DNA of 64,000 nt from Listeria costaricensis (GTDB lineage Bacteria; Bacillota; Bacilli; Lactobacillales; Listeriaceae). Shown in pieces: positions 1 to 12,905 of this stretch. Under the pieces are notes generated by a model that saw only the letters and a program-made list of their open reading frames with translations, searched no databases and was not told where the DNA came from. Made by a program: the position numbers and the translations under genes. Positions within the stretch are counted from its first letter, which is position 1. Each line of letters begins with the position of its first letter. The stretch is taken from positions 157,487 to 221,486 of the forward strand of contig NZ_FXUT01000008.1 in assembly GCF_900183385.1 (NCBI RefSeq). The letters run 5' to 3'.

Positions 1-2
1 CG

Positions 3-914
3 GGCTGTCAGGCATTTATTGATTACTTAACAAATAATCCGGAAGATCGGACGCAGTTTCTAAAGAATTTAAAAAAAGAAACGGAAGCCGACCAGACGAT
101 TTATTCCAATGAGTTTCCATATACTTTGGTAAAAGACGGTCATGATATGCTTTTCTTTCCACATTATGCCCTCAGTATCAAACCGATGTATTTTACCGTC
201 ACAACAGATGCAGATAAAGTGTCTCTTTCAGCGAATAAAAAAGAAATTCCTTATTTGAAGAAAACAGATCGTTACGGCCCGCTCATGCCTGGTGAATATG
301 ATGTAGATGCGACACTCGCCTGCTCAATCGACGTGCCAATCGTTCATGAAAAAAATCAGCAGCTGGTCAGAGAAAATCAGAATCTGGATTTGCAGGTGGG
401 CGATGTTTTAGCAGAGGATAAGTCGTTTCAAAAAGATTTAGGCAATACAGCGGATAAGTGCATGACTGAATACGCACAATTTATGGGCGGCGGTCTGGAT
501 GAAACAAAACTTGTTACAGGGACGGACGATTACAGGGAAACCAGTGCAGAAGGAAAAGAGTTGATTCTGCCATTTGTGACCAAAATCGATATGGCCTATC
601 AGGAAATTCAAATCAATAATGATAGCATCAAAGTGGAGAAAAAGCTAGATGATTGGGAAGCGAGCATGGATGCCAATATTAAAATGCAAGGGAATATTGC
701 TTTTAGTGTGGAAGATCAAAGTGCTTCATCTGAACTGGAAATAAATGGTGTGCATGAGCTGATTTTCATTTATGATACGAAGCAAGACAAATGGCTGCTT
801 GATTCAGCAGAGGAAACTTACAGTGATACAAGTGGCGGGGATAACATCAACAAAATCGCCCATGAAAATCCTCAAAATTATGAATGGACCAATAATGGCG
901 AGGCGGATTTTTAG
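3..914 (+). CDS. TcaA-like membrane-associated protein, 5' end cut by window
   Basis: The reading frame is open from the first bases of the window, so the gene starts upstream; the first ATG at 126 is internal. What remains (about 303 residues) is an extracytoplasmic-type region with no membrane segment. A stretch around 'YGPLMPGEYDVDATL' followed by a long alpha/beta portion resembles the tandem extracellular domains of TcaA/YvbJ-type proteins, which have an N-terminal zinc ribbon and one membrane span; those parts would lie outside the window. TcaA proteins act in cell-envelope stress and glycopeptide sensitivity in staphylococci. The family call rests on the overall look of the domain, so it is moderate. 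A strong terminator follows directly, making this the last gene of its transcript. Confidence 0.5.
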   Translation, partial: GCQAFIDYLTNNPEDRTQFLKNLKKETEADQTIYSNEFPYTLVKDGHDMLFFPHYALSIKPMYFTVTTDADKVSLSANKKEIPYLKKTDRYGPLMPGEYDVDATLACSIDVPIVHEKNQQLVRENQNLDLQVGDVLAEDKSFQKDLGNTADKCMTEYAQFMGGGLDETKLVTGTDDYRETSAEGKELILPFVTKIDMAYQEIQINNDSIKVEKKLDDWEASMDANIKMQGNIAFSVEDQSASSELEINGVHELIFIYDTKQDKWLLDSAEETYSDTSGGDNINKIAHENPQNYEWTNNGEADF

Positions 915-922
915 AATTTAAA

Positions 923-970
923 AAACTAGGATAGGCACACTTTGTGGGGGTGCTTGTCCTAGTTTTTTTT
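923..970 (+). terminator. Intrinsic terminator after the TcaA-like gene
   Basis: The arms ACTAGGA (925-931) and TCCTAGT (957-963) pair, extended inward by AGGCAC/GTGCTT-type pairs, and are followed by a run of eight T. It separates the first gene from rpoN. Confidence 0.85.
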
Positions 971-1126
971 ATGGAATTCATCAACAAATTCACCTAACTT
1001 AAAAAGCGGAGAGATGCGCAAAGCGTTGGGTGCTGTCTCGGTTTTTCGGCTTGACTGGCTGGCTTTTCAAATTTCACATGTTATAATGAAAGGTAGTGAA
1101 GTTTAGCAAAAAAGGAGGGTGTATCT

Positions 1127-2470
1127 GTGAGGTTAGAGTCGAATTTTGTCCAGAAACAACAACAGAAGCAGACGATGAAGCTTGCTATGACACAGCAGTT
1201 GTCGCAGTCTATTGCCATGCTGCAATTTACGACCGCCGATCTGACCGCCTTTTTAGAAGATAAAGCGCTGGAAAATCCGCTGATCGAAGTGGTATCCGGG
1301 ACGGATGTATCAACAGATTACAATTATACGAAGCGAAAAAACAATACCGGGGCAGATTTTGACTGGCTCGATCAGGTGCCAGACACGAAAACGACCCTTT
1401 CCGAAGCGCTCAAAGAACAGATGAGTCTAATGAAGCTGACACCCGTTCAGAAAATCATTGTGCTCTATCTGATTGAAAGTCTGGATGAAGCGGGCTACCT
1501 GACGGCGGATTTGAATGCGGTCAAAGAAGCGCTACTTGTAAGTGAGGCGCAGGTGCTCGAAGGACTTGAAATTTTGCAAAGTATGGAACCGGCCGGTGTT
1601 GGGGCAAGAGATGCGCGCGAGTGTATTTTACTCCAGATTGACCGCACGATGGCTGGACCTGAAATTGCCTATGAAGTCATTCGCGATTATTTTACCCTAT
1701 TTGCCGAAAAGAAATGGAAAAAGATTTCAGCAGATATGAATGTCACGCTAGCAGAGATCCAGGCGGTTTCCGATTACATTCAAACACTTAGTCCGAAACC
1801 AGGGGCGGAATTTGAATCGGAACGCGTTCAGTATGTCACGCCAGACTTGATTCTTCTTCAAGAAGGCCAGACGCTGCAAGTTTCCGTGGCGAAGCAGTTT
1901 CAGCCGGAGCTTAGGTTTCAGGAAGACTACTATAAAATGATGCAGGCGACGCAGGAGAAGGATGTGGCCGCCTTTTTGAAAGAAAAAACAGGTGAATTTG
2001 ACTGGCTTATGAAAGGTCTCGAGCAAAGGGAGTCGACGTTGAAACGGGTGGGAAAAGCAATCGTTGCCCATCAGCAGGCCTTTTTCACACAGGAAGGCCA
2101 TCATCTTGAACCACTCACACTCAAGGATATTGCCGAGGAATTGGATGTCCATGAGTCGACCGTCAGCCGCGCGGTGAATGGCAAATACATCGAAACAAGC
2201 GGCGGCGTTTACGAACTTAAGTATTTCTTTTCGTCGGGAATCCAGAAGAAAACGGCAGATCCGGGCGAAGAAGGAGATGTTTCCAGCAGTACGATCAAGC
2301 ATTATTTGAAAGAAATGGTTGAAGGCGAGGATAAAAACAAACCGCTTTCCGATCAAAAAATTGTCGACCTGCTGGCAGAAAAAAACATTGATGTGTCGAG
2401 ACGTGCCATTGCTAAATACCGAACGGAACTTAAAATCCCAGCATCATCCAAGCGAAAAAGATTTGACTAA
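1127..2470 (+). CDS. rpoN: RNA polymerase sigma-54 factor
   Basis: Alternative sigma factor that needs AAA+ enhancer-binding activators and, in Listeria, is known to drive PTS and related operons. The 447-residue product has the Gln/Leu-rich activator-interacting region I at the N-terminus ('QQQKQTMKLAMTQQLSQSI'), a core-binding middle domain, a helix-turn-helix near 330-350 ('DIAEELDVHESTVSRAVNGK'), and at the C-terminus a version of the RpoN box ('SRRAIAKYRTELKIPASS'). The start is a GTG at 1127, preceded at six bases by AAAGGAGGGT. It sits just upstream of the glycolytic operon, as in other Listeria, but has its own terminator. No -24/-12 promoter was searched for exhaustively in the window. 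Confidence 0.96.
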   Translation: MRLESNFVQKQQQKQTMKLAMTQQLSQSIAMLQFTTADLTAFLEDKALENPLIEVVSGTDVSTDYNYTKRKNNTGADFDWLDQVPDTKTTLSEALKEQMSLMKLTPVQKIIVLYLIESLDEAGYLTADLNAVKEALLVSEAQVLEGLEILQSMEPAGVGARDARECILLQIDRTMAGPEIAYEVIRDYFTLFAEKKWKKISADMNVTLAEIQAVSDYIQTLSPKPGAEFESERVQYVTPDLILLQEGQTLQVSVAKQFQPELRFQEDYYKMMQATQEKDVAAFLKEKTGEFDWLMKGLEQRESTLKRVGKAIVAHQQAFFTQEGHHLEPLTLKDIAEELDVHESTVSRAVNGKYIETSGGVYELKYFFSSGIQKKTADPGEEGDVSSSTIKHYLKEMVEGEDKNKPLSDQKIVDLLAEKNIDVSRRAIAKYRTELKIPASSKRKRFD

Positions 2471-2472
2471 CA

Positions 2473-2526
2473 GGACGTATTTTGCCCCATTTAGATTTAT
2501 TGGTGGGACAAAATGCGTCTTTTTGC
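2473..2526 (+). terminator. Terminator of rpoN
   Basis: GGACGTATTTTGCCCC and GGGACAAAATGCGTCT form a ~15-bp stem with one or two wobble pairs, followed by TTTTT. It isolates rpoN from the cggR promoter downstream. Confidence 0.8.
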
Positions 2527-2642
2527 TTAGTTTAAATTTAGAAAAAGGGTGGAATAAAAAGAAAGTAAGTTATATGAAGGGGTTTAAGTGTTAAGGAAGT
2601 GTGAAAAAAAGATGATTTTTTCATAAACGTCCCACTTTAGAC

Positions 2643-2671
2643 TTGAACATTGCAAGCGATACTGGTAGAAT
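2643..2671 (+). promoter_or_regulatory. Sigma-A promoter of the cggR-gap operon
   Basis: TTGAAC (2643-2648) and TAGAAT (2666-2671) are separated by exactly 17 bases. Transcription would start near 2678, giving a leader of about 230 bases before cggR. The leader holds a 6-bp hairpin TTAACT/AGTTAA (2771-2788) and a bulged stem CAAGG-TTT/AAACCTTG (2792-2828) that precedes a T run at 2837-2843; whether the latter attenuates transcription is unclear. Confidence 0.7.
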
Positions 2672-2851
2672 GAAAGGCGTAGGGTAATTAAGAGAATGGT
2701 TCTACTAGCTTCGATAAAAACCAAGGACTGAGAGAAAGGTCAGAAAGTGAAAAACAAGGTGAGAAAGGAATTAACTCAAACAAGTTAATGACAAGGATTT
2801 ACCGCTTGTTTCAATTTTTGAAACCTTGATCTCTACTTTTTTTAGTTCTAT

Positions 2852-2887
2852 CGGGACGCGGGATGACTTAGCGGGTCGTAAACCGTC
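2852..2887 (+). promoter_or_regulatory. CggR operator
   Basis: Four half-site elements occur with the spacing known for the Bacillus subtilis CggR operator: CGGGAC (2852-2857), six bases, TGAC (2864-2867), four bases, CGGGTC (2872-2877), six bases, CGTC (2884-2887). The site lies between the promoter and the cggR start codon, so repression would be by blocking elongation, relieved by fructose-1,6-bisphosphate in the known system. Confidence 0.88.
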
Positions 2888-2910
2888 CATCGCAGTAAGG
2901 AGCAATGATA

Positions 2911-3957
2911 ATGTCTGATCTAATTAACATTCAAAAGAAACTATTACCCGACATACTTGCCATCATGCAGAAACGCTATCAGATTTTACGCTCGATCTAT
3001 TTTGCAGAGCCAGTTGGCAGACGGACGCTTGCCGGAATGCTCGGTATGAGTGAACGGGTGCTCCGCGGCGAAGTAGAATTTTTAAAAGCACAGGGTCTGA
3101 TTGATATTGCTTCTTCTGGAATGACCGTTACACAAGTTGGTTTAGAGGTGTTTCGCGAACTCGAAGGAGTGATGAACCAGTTGTCCGGCTTACACAGCAT
3201 GGAGGATCAGCTGGCGGCGAAGTTGCAGATCGACAGATGCCTTGTTGTTCAGGGCAACAGTGACGAGGCGCCTTGGGTCCGGGAAGAAATGGGACGCATG
3301 GCAGTCAAACAGCTAGATTTCGCACTCACTGAAAAACGCAATATCGTAGCCGTTATGGGCGGATCGACAATGGCGACGCTTGCCGAAATGATGACACCGG
3401 ATTTTGCCAAAGGAAGGGAACTGCTTTTTGTTCCGGGACGAGGCGGAATTGGTGAGGATCTTGACAATCAAGCCAATACGATCTGTGACAAACTGGCCAC
3501 TAAAACCGGCACAAAACACCGCGTACTTTATGTACCGGAACAGCTTGGTGAAGAAGCCTACCGTTCACTTTTAAAAGAACCTGCGATTCAAGAAGGTCTC
3601 AGTCTCGTGCAGTCAGCCAATGTGATTGTTCATGGAATTGGTGAAGCGATGACGATGGCGAAACGAAGACATACCGGACAGGATGTCATGCAAGAAATTA
3701 CAGAAGCAGAAGCCGTTGGGGAAGCATTCGGCTACTATTTCAATGAACAAGGCGAGGTTGTACATAAAGTCACGACATTTGGCCTGCAATTTGAAAATCT
3801 CGACAAAATTCCCCATATTATTGCCGTAGCTGGTGGGAAATCGAAAGCGAAGGCAATCAAATCGTATATGAAGAGTGCTCCGCATAATACGGTTTTAATT
3901 ACAGATGAGGGAGCCGCAAATGAGCTTTTAAAAGGGCGTAACACCCTTTTGAAATAA
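2911..3957 (+). CDS. cggR: Central glycolytic genes regulator CggR (SorC/DeoR family)
   Basis: Repressor of the lower glycolysis genes that follow it; in Bacillus its DNA binding is released by fructose-1,6-bisphosphate. The protein (348 residues from this start) has an N-terminal winged helix ('GRRTLAGMLGMSERVLRGEV') and a C-terminal sugar-phosphate-binding domain of the SorC type, including 'VMGGSTMATLAEMM' and 'FVPGRGGIGED'. ATG codons occur at 2905 and 2911; AAGGAG at 2897-2902 is only two bases from the first but eight from the second, so 2911 is the better start. The matching operator lies immediately upstream and gap follows 34 bases downstream. Confidence 0.95.
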   Translation: MSDLINIQKKLLPDILAIMQKRYQILRSIYFAEPVGRRTLAGMLGMSERVLRGEVEFLKAQGLIDIASSGMTVTQVGLEVFRELEGVMNQLSGLHSMEDQLAAKLQIDRCLVVQGNSDEAPWVREEMGRMAVKQLDFALTEKRNIVAVMGGSTMATLAEMMTPDFAKGRELLFVPGRGGIGEDLDNQANTICDKLATKTGTKHRVLYVPEQLGEEAYRSLLKEPAIQEGLSLVQSANVIVHGIGEAMTMAKRRHTGQDVMQEITEAEAVGEAFGYYFNEQGEVVHKVTTFGLQFENLDKIPHIIAVAGGKSKAKAIKSYMKSAPHNTVLITDEGAANELLKGRNTLLK

Positions 3958-3991
3958 AAATTTTACGTATTTTCAAGGAGGAAAATGACTT

Positions 3992-5002
3992 ATGACAGTT
4001 AAAGTTGGTATTAATGGTTTTGGACGTATTGGACGTTTGGCATTCCGTCGTATTCAAGATGTAGAAGGAATCGAAGTTGTTGCAATCAACGACTTAACAG
4101 ACGCTGACATGTTGGCTCACCTATTAAAATATGATACAACTCAAGGTCGTTTCGACGGCGATGTAGAAGTACACGATGGTTACTTCAACGTTAACGGCAA
4201 AAAAGTTGTCGTTTCTGCAAATCCTAACCCAGAAGAAATCAAATGGGGCGAATTAGGTGTTGAAATCGTTCTTGAATGTACTGGTTTCTTCACTACTCAA
4301 GAAAAAGCTGAACTTCACCTTAAAGGCGGCGCTAAAAAAGTTGTTATCTCCGCTCCAGCTACTGGCGACATGAAAACAATCGTTTACAATGTTAACCATG
4401 AAATTCTTGATGGAACTGAAACAGTTATCTCTGGCGCAAGCTGCACAACTAACTGCTTAGCTCCAATGGCAAAAGCTCTTGACGAAAACTTCGGTATCGT
4501 TGAAGGTTTGATGACAACTATCCACGCTTACACTGGTGACCAAAATACTCTAGATGCTCCACACCGTAAAGGCGACTTCCGCCGTGCACGTGCTGCAGCA
4601 GAAAACATCATCCCTAACTCTACTGGTGCTGCTAAAGCAATCGGTGAAGTACTTCCAAGCCTTAAAGGTAAACTTGACGGTGCAGCTCAACGTGTTCCAG
4701 TTCCAACTGGTTCCCTAACTGAACTTGTAACTGTTCTTGACAAACCAGTAACAGTTGAAGAAGTAAACAAAGTGATGAAAGACGCTAGCGATCCAGACAC
4801 TTACGGTTACACTGCTGATGCAATCGTATCTTCTGACATCAAAGGTATGACTTTCGGTTCGTTATTCGACGAAACTCAAACAAAAGTTCTTTCCGTTGGC
4901 GACAAACAACTAGTTAAAACTGTTGCTTGGTACGATAACGAAATGAGCTACACTGCACAACTTGTTCGTACACTTGAATACTTCGCAAAAATCGCTAAAT
5001 AA
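3992..5002 (+). CDS. gap: Glyceraldehyde-3-phosphate dehydrogenase, NAD-dependent
   Basis: Oxidises and phosphorylates glyceraldehyde-3-phosphate in the cytosol. 336 residues, the usual length. The NAD-binding Rossmann start '[11 protein letters not shown]' and the active-site motif '[15 protein letters not shown]' with the catalytic cysteine are intact, as is the C-terminal 'WYDNEMSY'. A consensus AAGGAGG ribosome site lies eight bases before the ATG. Codon choice is strongly biased, as expected of a very highly expressed gene. A hairpin between gap and pgk probably lets gap be expressed above the rest of the operon. Confidence 0.98.
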   Translation: MTVKVGINGFGRIGRLAFRRIQDVEGIEVVAINDLTDADMLAHLLKYDTTQGRFDGDVEVHDGYFNVNGKKVVVSANPNPEEIKWGELGVEIVLECTGFFTTQEKAELHLKGGAKKVVISAPATGDMKTIVYNVNHEILDGTETVISGASCTTNCLAPMAKALDENFGIVEGLMTTIHAYTGDQNTLDAPHRKGDFRRARAAAENIIPNSTGAAKAIGEVLPSLKGKLDGAAQRVPVPTGSLTELVTVLDKPVTVEEVNKVMKDASDPDTYGYTADAIVSSDIKGMTFGSLFDETQTKVLSVGDKQLVKTVAWYDNEMSYTAQLVRTLEYFAKIAK

Positions 5003-5031
5003 GTTTAAACTTAATAAGCTGTAAAACAAAT

Positions 5032-5064
5032 AAGCGGAGACAAACTATTGTTTCCGCTTGTTTT
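5032..5064 (+). terminator. Hairpin between gap and pgk (partial terminator or mRNA-stabilising structure)
   Basis: AAGCGGAGACAA (5032-5043) pairs over 12 positions (one wobble) with TTGTTTCCGCTT (5048-5059), loop of four, followed by GTTTTC. The T run is short, which fits partial read-through into pgk or 3' protection of a gap-only transcript. Confidence 0.7.
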
Positions 5065-5116
5065 CTGAAAATGCCTCAAAAAATGGATCCTTTTAATAAC
5101 ATTGGAGGAATTGTAA

Positions 5117-7109
<1,993 letters not shown>

Positions 7110-8642
7110 ATGAGTAAATCTCCTGTAGCAATTATTATTCTCGACGGATTCGGTTTGCGTAACGAAACAGTTGGCAATGCCGTTGCCCAAGCGAATAAAC
7201 CGAACTTTGACCGTTACTGGGCAGAGTTTCCACATAGCCAGTTGAAAGCTTCCGGCCTTGATGTCGGCCTTCCAGACGGCCAAATGGGGAATTCCGAAGT
7301 TGGTCATACTAATATCGGTGCTGGGCGTATCGTTTACCAAAGCCTGACACGTATTGACAAAGCGATTGAAGAAGGCGAATTCCAAGAGAATAAAGCAATC
7401 AACAACGCATTTGAACATACGAAACAAAATGACTCTGATCTTCATTTGTTCGGCCTATTGTCTGATGGCGGCGTACACAGCCACATCAATCACTTGGTCG
7501 CACTTCTTGAAACAGCCAAAGCAAAAGGCGTTAAAAATGTTTACATCCATGCTTTCCTAGATGGCCGTGACGTTCCACCGCAATCTGCTAAAGGCTACAT
7601 CAAAGAATTGCAAGAAGAAATCAGCAAGTTGAATTATGGTAGCATTGCAACAGTTTCCGGTCGCTTCTATGCAATGGATCGCGACAAACGTTGGGAACGT
7701 GTTGAAAAAGCTTACCGTGCCCTTGTGTATGGTGATGGCGAAAAATTTGCAGATCCAATTGAACTTGTCGAAGCTTCTTATCAAAATGAGAAGAATGATG
7801 AATTCGTTATTCCGGCAATCGTAGCAAAAGACGGCGAAGAAGCTGCAACTGTTAAAGACAATGATGCAGTCATCTTCTTCAACTTCCGTCCTGACCGTGC
7901 GATTCAGCTATCCAATGCATTTACGGATAAAGAATGGGAACATTTTGACCGCGGTGCTAAACACCCAGAAAACGTCAAATTTGTCACTATGACTTTGTAC
8001 AATCCGAGCATTGATGCAGAAGTTGCCTTTGAACCAATCGAAATGAAAAATGTGATTGGCGAAGTTCTGGCTGATAAAGGCTTGAAGCAGCTTCGTATTG
8101 CTGAAACGGAAAAATATCCGCACGTGACTTTCTTCATGAACGGCGGACGCAACGAAGAATTCCCTGGTGAAGATCGTATTCTGATCAATTCGCCAAAAGT
8201 CGAAACTTACGATTTGAAACCTGAAATGAGTGCGTATGAAGTAACAGATGCACTTGTAGCAGATATCGAAGCAGACAAACACGATGCCATCATCTTAAAC
8301 TTTGCGAACCCTGATATGGTTGGTCACTCCGGCATGCTGGAACCAACAATCAAGGCAATCGAAGCAGTGGATGAAAATCTTGGCCGTGTAGTGGATGCCA
8401 TTTTGGCAAAAGGTGGTTCTGCGGTCATTTTCGCCGATCACGGAAACTCCGAAACCATGTCCACACCTGAAGGCAAACCACATACAGCGCACACAACAGT
8501 TCCGGTTCCAGTAATCGTAACGAAAAAAGGTGCGACGCTTCGTACAGACGGTCGTCTTGCTGATGTGGCGCCTACAATGCTTGATCTTTTAGGTGTAGAA
8601 AAACCAGTTGAAATGACTGGCGAAAGTCTCATCAAAAATTAA
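7110..8642 (+). CDS. gpmI: 2,3-bisphosphoglycerate-independent phosphoglycerate mutase
   Basis: Manganese-dependent conversion of 3- to 2-phosphoglycerate. 510 residues, usual length. The alkaline-phosphatase-like metal site starts '[10 protein letters not shown]' and the catalytic serine lies in '[17 protein letters not shown]'; further metal ligands are in '[12 protein letters not shown]' and 'ADHGNSE'. The ATG directly follows the tpiA stop codon, and its ribosome site (GGAGG at 7094-7098) is inside tpiA, so translation is probably coupled. Confidence 0.97.
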   Translation: MSKSPVAIIILDGFGLRNETVGNAVAQANKPNFDRYWAEFPHSQLKASGLDVGLPDGQMGNSEVGHTNIGAGRIVYQSLTRIDKAIEEGEFQENKAINNAFEHTKQNDSDLHLFGLLSDGGVHSHINHLVALLETAKAKGVKNVYIHAFLDGRDVPPQSAKGYIKELQEEISKLNYGSIATVSGRFYAMDRDKRWERVEKAYRALVYGDGEKFADPIELVEASYQNEKNDEFVIPAIVAKDGEEAATVKDNDAVIFFNFRPDRAIQLSNAFTDKEWEHFDRGAKHPENVKFVTMTLYNPSIDAEVAFEPIEMKNVIGEVLADKGLKQLRIAETEKYPHVTFFMNGGRNEEFPGEDRILINSPKVETYDLKPEMSAYEVTDALVADIEADKHDAIILNFANPDMVGHSGMLEPTIKAIEAVDENLGRVVDAILAKGGSAVIFADHGNSETMSTPEGKPHTAHTTVPVPVIVTKKGATLRTDGRLADVAPTMLDLLGVEKPVEMTGESLIKN

Positions 8643-9028
8643 TTTGGTTTTTGCTTTCGTTTTTTACAAAACGAGGCTACAATAAGAATGTATCTAATAA
8701 TTGGGACAGCAGAGTGAGTGGTGTTTCCAATATATGTGAGAGTGAATGCGCGAGGGAAGTTTAGCGGCGAGGCGACGGTCTTGTCTCTAGCGTACGGAGC
8801 TTTATGGCTGAGTGTGCGGCTTCTTTTGCAAAGGGGTTTTCTGTAGCTCGAATGACTTTTTGAATGGTTGATGTGCTATAAACCATAAAAACATTTGGAG
8901 ATATGGCGGGGCCTTGCATCCAGTATGTGGTTCCTTTTTGGGGAGTACATACTCGCTTTGCTTGCAGGTATATTGGGACTGGAACTCAAACTTTGCTTTC
9001 GAACAGTCCCAACAAAGGAGAGAGTTAA
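8643..9028 (+). promoter_or_regulatory. Long leader region of eno, no gene
   Basis: 386 bases without a convincing reading frame. A stem TTGGGACTG (8973-8981)/CAGTCCCAA (9004-9012) ends eight bases before the eno ribosome site, and a second TTGGGAC copy lies at about 8700, which could offer an alternative partner. No strong -35/-10 pair was found, so I cannot say where eno transcription begins. No known riboswitch or T-box motif was recognised. Confidence 0.4.
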
Positions 9029-10321
<1,293 letters not shown>

Positions 10322-10339
10322 TTTTTGAGGAAACAACAA

Positions 10340-10377
10340 AGAACCATCCTGCTAAATGCGGCAGGGTGGTTCTTTTT
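10340..10377 (+). terminator. Terminator of eno
   Basis: AGAACCATCCTGC (10340-10352) pairs with GCAGGGTGGTTCT (10361-10373) over 13 positions, followed by TTTTT. Confidence 0.92.
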
Positions 10378-10436
10378 ATACACAAATAGTGGGTTCTCTG
10401 ATAAAATGAAAAGAAAACAGAAGAGAGGGCGTTTCA

Positions 10437-10793
10437 ATGAAAATACTCATCGTTTTAGTTCTTCTCATCGTTTTGCTGCTTATTATAGCGGTCAATTTAA
10501 GGAAACCTAAGGAACATCCGCGAGTAACAGAGTGGAAGGAAACCAATGCGGAAATTATCGCCAGCAACCTCCATTCGTTCACATATGGAAATGAATTCAC
10601 CCAAGGAAAACGAACGCGATTTGTGACACTTACCATCCGTTTTCTTACTTCACAAGGGCATGAAATAACGGCTACGAAGAAAGTGGCCATTTTTAGCAAG
10701 TATTCTGGACGTTATGCGCAGGGAGAAGTTATTTCAGTTTTGTATGATGCAGCCGAGCCAGAGCGTTTTAAAATCAAATATGATCGTCCATAA
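10437..10793 (+). CDS. Small membrane-anchored protein, DUF3592-like
   Basis: 118 residues. Residues 3-20 form a single hydrophobic segment ('ILIVLVLLIVLLLIIAV'), followed by a soluble domain with a beta-rich layout ending 'GEVISVLYDAAEPERFKI', a pattern typical of DUF3592 proteins (a 'G..V.V.YDP..P' motif). Function unknown. Alone between the eno terminator and a hydrolase gene 17 bases downstream, with which it may be co-transcribed. Confidence 0.6.
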   Translation: MKILIVLVLLIVLLLIIAVNLRKPKEHPRVTEWKETNAEIIASNLHSFTYGNEFTQGKRTRFVTLTIRFLTSQGHEITATKKVAIFSKYSGRYAQGEVISVLYDAAEPERFKIKYDRP

Positions 10794-10810
10794 GAAAGTT
10801 GGTTTTGTGT

Positions 10811-11536
10811 ATGTATGCAAAAATTAATGATATACAGTTATACTATCAAATTTACGGCGAAGGTAAGCCGCTTCTCATGATGCATGGCAATGGACAGAAT
10901 CATCAGGATTTGGACAAAATGATCCACTACTTTGCAAAAAATTATCAGGTAATCGTTCCGGATACGCGGGCACACGGCAGATCGGAAGTAGGGAGTGTGC
11001 CGCTTGACTATGAGCTGCTGGCAGATGATATGCTGGCACTGCTGGATTTTCTGGATGTCACTTCCTATCATGTGGTGGGCTACAGTGATGGCGGCATTAT
11101 TGCGCTTATTATGGGAATCAAGCAGCCGGATCGCCAGTTGAATGGGGCGGTGATTGGTGCCAATTATGACGTGGGGCAGGTGCGGACTTTATCCAATCTG
11201 TTTTGTCAGGCAGGCTACTATCTTTGCCGAGCGCTTGCTGGTGTGAGTTCGTTTTTCAAGAAATATCGGGAGCGGTTGCGGCTGATGGCTTTTTATCCGC
11301 GGATTGAAAGACTGGATCTGGCTAAAATTCGTGCACCATTTCTTGCGATCATTGGTGAACAAGACCTGTTTATTTCGGTAGAAGAAACGCAAAAACTCAC
11401 GGCTTCATTGGCAAAGGGGACGATGGAGGTCGTAAAAGGCGGCACCCATTTTCTGCCCATGCAAAATCCGCAAATTTTAAATCGGCTGATCGATCAATTT
11501 TTAACAAATAAAGGAGTGCAGGCATGTTCCCGTTAA
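10811..11536 (+). CDS. Alpha/beta-fold hydrolase
   Basis: 241 residues from the ATG at 10811; an upstream TTG at 10799 is in frame but has no better ribosome site. Oxyanion region 'LLMMHGNGQNH', nucleophile elbow 'VVGYSDGGIIA' with Ser, acid in 'IIGEQDLFIS' and His in 'VKGGTHFLPM' form a complete triad. The substrate cannot be told from the sequence. The 3' end overlaps the next regulator gene by 13 bases, which implies co-translation. Confidence 0.85.
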   Translation: MYAKINDIQLYYQIYGEGKPLLMMHGNGQNHQDLDKMIHYFAKNYQVIVPDTRAHGRSEVGSVPLDYELLADDMLALLDFLDVTSYHVVGYSDGGIIALIMGIKQPDRQLNGAVIGANYDVGQVRTLSNLFCQAGYYLCRALAGVSSFFKKYRERLRLMAFYPRIERLDLAKIRAPFLAIIGEQDLFISVEETQKLTASLAKGTMEVVKGGTHFLPMQNPQILNRLIDQFLTNKGVQACSR

Positions 11537-12510
11537 ATCATAGACAGGCACAACAATTGGTGGAAAAATTGATGCAGGATATTCCCTATTCGGTCAATTT
11601 GATGGATGAATTTGGGCGAATAATTGCAAGTGGGGATGATCGGCGTCTTGGCGAGCTGCATGCCGGAGCCTTGGAAGCAATCCGCTTAGGGGAGCGCGTC
11701 GACATTCACGAGAACCAGCCGACGGTCCGGAAAGGGACAAATCTGCCCATCCGCCTTGATGACCAGATTGTTGGAGTGGTTGGCATTACGGGCGAGCCGG
11801 AACAGGTGGCACCTTTTTGCCAAATTGTCAGTACGATGGTTGTATTGCTGACGGAAGAAGCGATTCGTGCGGCAAAGGAAGAGTCAGCGCGGCTAAGTCG
11901 AGACAGGCTACTTGAAAAGCTGCTTTTTGAGGAGGCTCGACTATTGGCAGACGAGTTGCGGCAGCTGGCTGAGCTGGGGATTGATCCTGAACAGCCCATC
12001 CGGTTTTTTTGCAGGACTGAGAAGTGGCCGATCGAAGCACCGCAAATCGCTTTGCAGGGAGAGGAATGGCTGCTGTTCTGGCAGGGGGAAGCGGCGGCAG
12101 AGCGGCAGACAGGAGAATTGTGCGGCACGGCCCTGAGCCAGAACGACGAGCGGCTGAAACTGGCTGCCCAAAAAGCGCAAACTGCTTTTCGGATTGGCCG
12201 AAGCTTGGGGCTTTCGGGAGCGGTCGACTATCTGGATGTCGGGCATTTGGTGAACCGCGATCTGACAAAGGAGCAGTATGCGTTTTTGCAGGCAATTGAG
12301 TGTGCGCCCGAGCTGCTGGAAACTTTGAAGACGTATTTCCGGCTAAATGGGGAAATGAAAGCCATCAGTGCCGCCTTGCATATTCACCGCAATACGTTGC
12401 TTTATCGACTCGACAAGATTGCGGCTGTTACAGGGAAGGATCCACGGAATTTCATGGATCTACAATTGCTGATCACTGCTTGGCTAAGCCAGGAGACCAG
12501 CATCAAATAA
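11524..12510 (+). CDS. CdaR-family (sugar diacid) transcriptional regulator
   Basis: 328 residues. The N-terminal part ('HRQAQQLVEKLMQDIPYSVNL', 'GVVGITGEPEQV') matches the putative sugar-diacid recognition domain; the C-terminus has the PucR-type helix-turn-helix ('ISAALHIHRNTLLYRLDKI'). In enteric bacteria CdaR activates glucarate/galactarate and glycerate kinase genes. Here a glycerate kinase gene lies just beyond, convergent, which supports the same link. ATG at 11524 has AAAGGAG at 11510-11516. Confidence 0.88.
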   Translation: MFPLNHRQAQQLVEKLMQDIPYSVNLMDEFGRIIASGDDRRLGELHAGALEAIRLGERVDIHENQPTVRKGTNLPIRLDDQIVGVVGITGEPEQVAPFCQIVSTMVVLLTEEAIRAAKEESARLSRDRLLEKLLFEEARLLADELRQLAELGIDPEQPIRFFCRTEKWPIEAPQIALQGEEWLLFWQGEAAAERQTGELCGTALSQNDERLKLAAQKAQTAFRIGRSLGLSGAVDYLDVGHLVNRDLTKEQYAFLQAIECAPELLETLKTYFRLNGEMKAISAALHIHRNTLLYRLDKIAAVTGKDPRNFMDLQLLITAWLSQETSIK

Positions 12511-12900
12511 AGACCACCAAAACGGATATACTTGGAATTAGGAGAGATGATGACGCGCCAAATAGAAGGTCATCAAAGTGGATATACTTGGAATTAGGAG
12601 AGATAATGACGCGCCAAATAGAAGGTCATCAAAGCAGATACACTTGGAATTAGGGAAGATGATGACGCGCCAAATAGAGGTCATCAAAACGGATACACTT
12701 GGAGTTAGGGAAGATGATGACGCGCCAAATAGAAGGTCGTCAAAGCGGATATACTTGGAATTAGGAAGATGATGATGTGATAAATAGAGATGGTCAAAGT
12801 GGATACCTTGGAATGAGGAGAAGTTATCATGTGGCAAATAAAGATGGTCGAAGCGGAGACATTTGGAATTAGGAAGATGATATTTGTGACACGAAAAATA
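12511..12900. repeat. Array of about seven ~56-bp direct tandem repeats
   Basis: The motif CTTGGAATTAGG or a close variant recurs at 12531, 12587, 12643, 12698, 12754, 12807 and 12861, giving periods of 56, 56, 55, 56, 53 and 55. The first five units are nearly identical and also share GACGCGCCAAATAGA; the last two are degraded. Each good unit contains GATGAC and GTCATC 14 bases apart, able to form a small hairpin. The period is not a multiple of three, so reading frames across it are not coding. The 3' end blends into the terminator at 12906-12950. Confidence 0.92.
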
Positions 12901-12905
12901 AAAGG

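Noticed and set aside
1748..2356. 202-codon minus-strand frame inside rpoN
   Set aside because: It is fully antisense to a clear sigma-54 gene and has no ribosome site or family resemblance.
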